Positions 62,487-64,000 of a DNA stretch of 64,000 bases are shown piece after piece (positions within the stretch are counted from its first letter, which is position 1; each line of letters opens with the position of its first letter). The notes below the pieces were generated by a model. The model was not told the origin of the DNA, did not search any database, and was given only the letters and a program-made list of their open reading frames with translations. Made by a program: the position numbers and the translations under genes. Source of the stretch: Kitasatospora terrestris (GTDB lineage: Bacteria; Actinomycetota; Actinomycetes; Streptomycetales; Streptomycetaceae); NCBI RefSeq assembly GCF_039542905.1, contig NZ_BAABIS010000001.1:1054001-1118000 (forward strand), read 5' to 3'.

Positions 62487-62729
62487 CCGGTCCGCGCGCC
62501 GAATCCGAGGCCCGTACCCGATCAGCCGGAGCGCAGTGGTCGGGGTCCCGTGCGGTGGGCTCACGGGGCGCGGCCGGTAGGAGGTCAGCAGCTCCGGGAA
62601 CGTGCTACGGCTGCCCGGTGATTTTCGTGGGCCCACAGTGGCGGGGAGCAGGCCGCGTGGGCGGTGCTGGGTAGACCTGCGACTGCGAGACGTCGGCCGC
62701 GCTCAAGCCGCGTGCGGGAGGGACCGGCA

Positions 62730-63023
62730 CTACTGGCTCGTCAGACCCGCTCGCCGGCGTCGCGCGGCCTCGGGCTGGTCTTCACGCGCGTGCGGAGCCG
62801 TCTCGACGGTGTGCAGAAGAGTCCAGACCACACCGAAGCACAGGTCCTCGCCGATGCACTCCGCCAGAGCGTGCGCCTCCTCATCGGTCACCGGGCGAGG
62901 AATGCGGCCCAGCAGATCCGCGGCGCGGTCGATGGCAGCCTCGACAACCTCGTCCGGCCGGTCGTCGTCCTCGGACGGGAGTTTCCCCAGCGCAATGAAT
63001 TCGGCGACTTCCGGACGCACCAC
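62730..63023 (-). CDS. Small acidic protein of unknown function
   Basis: 97 residues. I chose GTG 63023 because GGGAAGG lies 6 bases upstream; ATG 63041 lacks a ribosome site. It is helical and acidic in the middle (PSEDDDRPDEVVEAAIDRAA, VTDEEAHALAECIGEDLCFG) with a basic tail. No family recognised. It stands alone between a lipoprotein gene (plus strand) and an oxidase fragment. Confidence 0.65.
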   Translation of the reverse strand: MVRPEVAEFIALGKLPSEDDDRPDEVVEAAIDRAADLLGRIPRPVTDEEAHALAECIGEDLCFGVVWTLLHTVETAPHAREDQPEAARRRRAGLTSQ

Positions 63024-63136
63024 GACGCACCTTCCCGCCATGGGGATGGAACCGGAGTGGCGGCCTCACTGCCCAGTGGTGGACGGGAACTGTTCTCCTG
63101 CGTGATCACGATACGGCTGGCGTACCGGAGAGTCCC

Positions 63137-64000
63137 TCAGGGGCGCCCTGCCGTCCGGGCACGGAGGAGGCCGTCGAGGAAGGGGTTGCCGAAGACGTGG
63201 TGGGGGTCGTGGCGGTCGAGGGCGGTGACGGCCTCGTCCCAGCCGGGGTGGCCGGCGGTGCGGAGGCTGTCGGGGATGGTGCGGGCGAGCATGTCGGGGT
63301 CGGACCAGGCGGCGGTGTCGGTGTAGGCCCATCCCTTGGACCATTCGACGCGCAGGCCGGCCCGGGTGCCGTCGAAGGTGCGGAGGAGGGCCTGTTCGAG
63401 GTCGCGGCAGAAGCGGTGCAGGGTCGGGGTTCCGGGCAGGCTGAGGACGTCCAGCCAGAGCGCGGTGTCCCACTCGGGGTGGTCGGGGTGGGGGCGGAGC
63501 GCGGACAGGAGGGGCGGCTGCGCGCCGGGGATGCCGGTGGCGGCGGGGTCGTCCAGGCCGGTGGCCCGGATCTCGACGGCGCCGTTCACGGGGTACTCGC
63601 CGCGCTGCTGGTATTCGGTCAGCAGGCGCTCGTACTCGGCGGCGAACTCGCTGACCGCCCACTGGAGGTCGGCCCGCCGGAGGTGGATCGCGTAGCCGTT
63701 GGCGGTGACCCGCAGGGTGGTCGGGCGGACGTACTGGAGCAGCGCCCGGGAGGGGCCCCAGAGGTCGGAGCGCAGGCCGTCGGCGAGCAGGTGGGTGAGG
63801 ACGTCGCCGGTGAGCAGGCTGCGCAGCAGGCCGCTGGAGAGCAGGACGTCGGTGAGGTCGCCGGTGAGGCCGATCTTGGTGATCAGGAACTGGAGTTGGC
63901 CGAAGGTGGGGGCCAGCCCCCAGGCGCCGGAGACCAGTTGGCCGGCGAGGTCGGCCACGGGCTTGGGGATGTTGTCGGAGAACGGGTAGTTGTACGGCTC
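63137..64000 (-). CDS. Cholesterol-oxidase-like FAD protein, C-terminal part (5' end outside window)
   Basis: 288 codons are visible; the gene continues past the right edge. Segments EPYNYPFSDNIPKPVADLAG, GAWGLAPTFGQLQF, ALLQYVRPTTLRVTANGYAI and WDTALWLDVLSLPGTPTLHR match the substrate-binding domain of the VAO-type (covalent FAD) cholesterol oxidases. The FAD-binding half is not visible, so activity is inferred from the family. Stop TGA at 63137; no gene overlaps it. Confidence 0.8.
   Translation of the reverse strand, partial: EPYNYPFSDNIPKPVADLAGQLVSGAWGLAPTFGQLQFLITKIGLTGDLTDVLLSSGLLRSLLTGDVLTHLLADGLRSDLWGPSRALLQYVRPTTLRVTANGYAIHLRRADLQWAVSEFAAEYERLLTEYQQRGEYPVNGAVEIRATGLDDPAATGIPGAQPPLLSALRPHPDHPEWDTALWLDVLSLPGTPTLHRFCRDLEQALLRTFDGTRAGLRVEWSKGWAYTDTAAWSDPDMLARTIPDSLRTAGHPGWDEAVTALDRHDPHHVFGNPFLDGLLRARTAGRP

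Overview
The window is high-GC DNA with strong third-position GC bias, many GTG and TTG starts, a WhiB protein, LAL-type LuxR regulators, ROK regulators, anti-sigma-type ATPases and large secreted sugar-active proteins. This points to the chromosome of a Streptomyces or Kitasatospora (Streptomycetaceae). No plasmid, phage or integrative-element backbone and no intact insertion sequence was recognised. All functional calls rest on reading motifs by eye; no database search was run.

Layout. (1) 1-9296, minus strand: a sugar locus with a Gfo/Idh/MocA oxidoreductase, an RbsA/RbsC/RbsB-like importer, a ThuA-glucose-dehydrogenase-like-PKD-CBM6-ricin protein and a second ThuA protein, divergent from a ROK regulator. 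(2) 10.6-16.1 kb: an ABC ATPase with damaged catalytic motifs, a DeoR-type sensor domain without a DNA-binding domain, a small protein, and an XRE/MmyB-type regulator divergent from two zinc alcohol dehydrogenases. (3) 16.1-38.1 kb: a regulator-rich sugar region with three paralogous LAL regulators, two ROK proteins, an anti-sigma-type ATPase, an AraFGH-like importer with a DeoR regulator, a GH27 alpha-galactosidase and an orphan second AraF-like binding protein. (4) 38.1-46.5 kb: an F5/8C-domain relic, AhpD-like protein, initiator tRNA, LuxR relic, sulfatase with its formylglycine-generating enzyme, small proteins, a nitroreductase, a frameshifted acetyltransferase and an SDR. (5) 46.8-58.2 kb: an anti-sigma-type ATPase, PaaK, an MFS/ArsR divergent pair, a ClC-type channel, a response-regulator relic, WhiB, a metalloprotease with a seven-blade lectin-like propeller and another MFS transporter. 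(6) 58.6-64 kb: CBS protein, DEAD-box helicase and cold-shock protein, a lipoprotein, a small protein and the C-terminal part of a cholesterol-oxidase-like flavoprotein.

How it fits together. The first 38 kb look like nested, locally regulated glycan-uptake systems. Extracellular or lipid-anchored proteins release or bind sugars, ABC systems import them, and ROK, DeoR and LAL regulators adjust expression. Shared CTGTTGGTT-like boxes upstream of the two AraF-like genes, and a related inverted pair upstream of the alpha-galactosidase, suggest one arabinose/galactose-type regulon. The cold-shock gene has a leader with a strong hairpin, T-run and tiny reading frame that could act as an attenuator. 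Several relics (F5/8C, LuxR HTH, maltose acetyltransferase, response regulator) show ongoing gene decay between intact operons.
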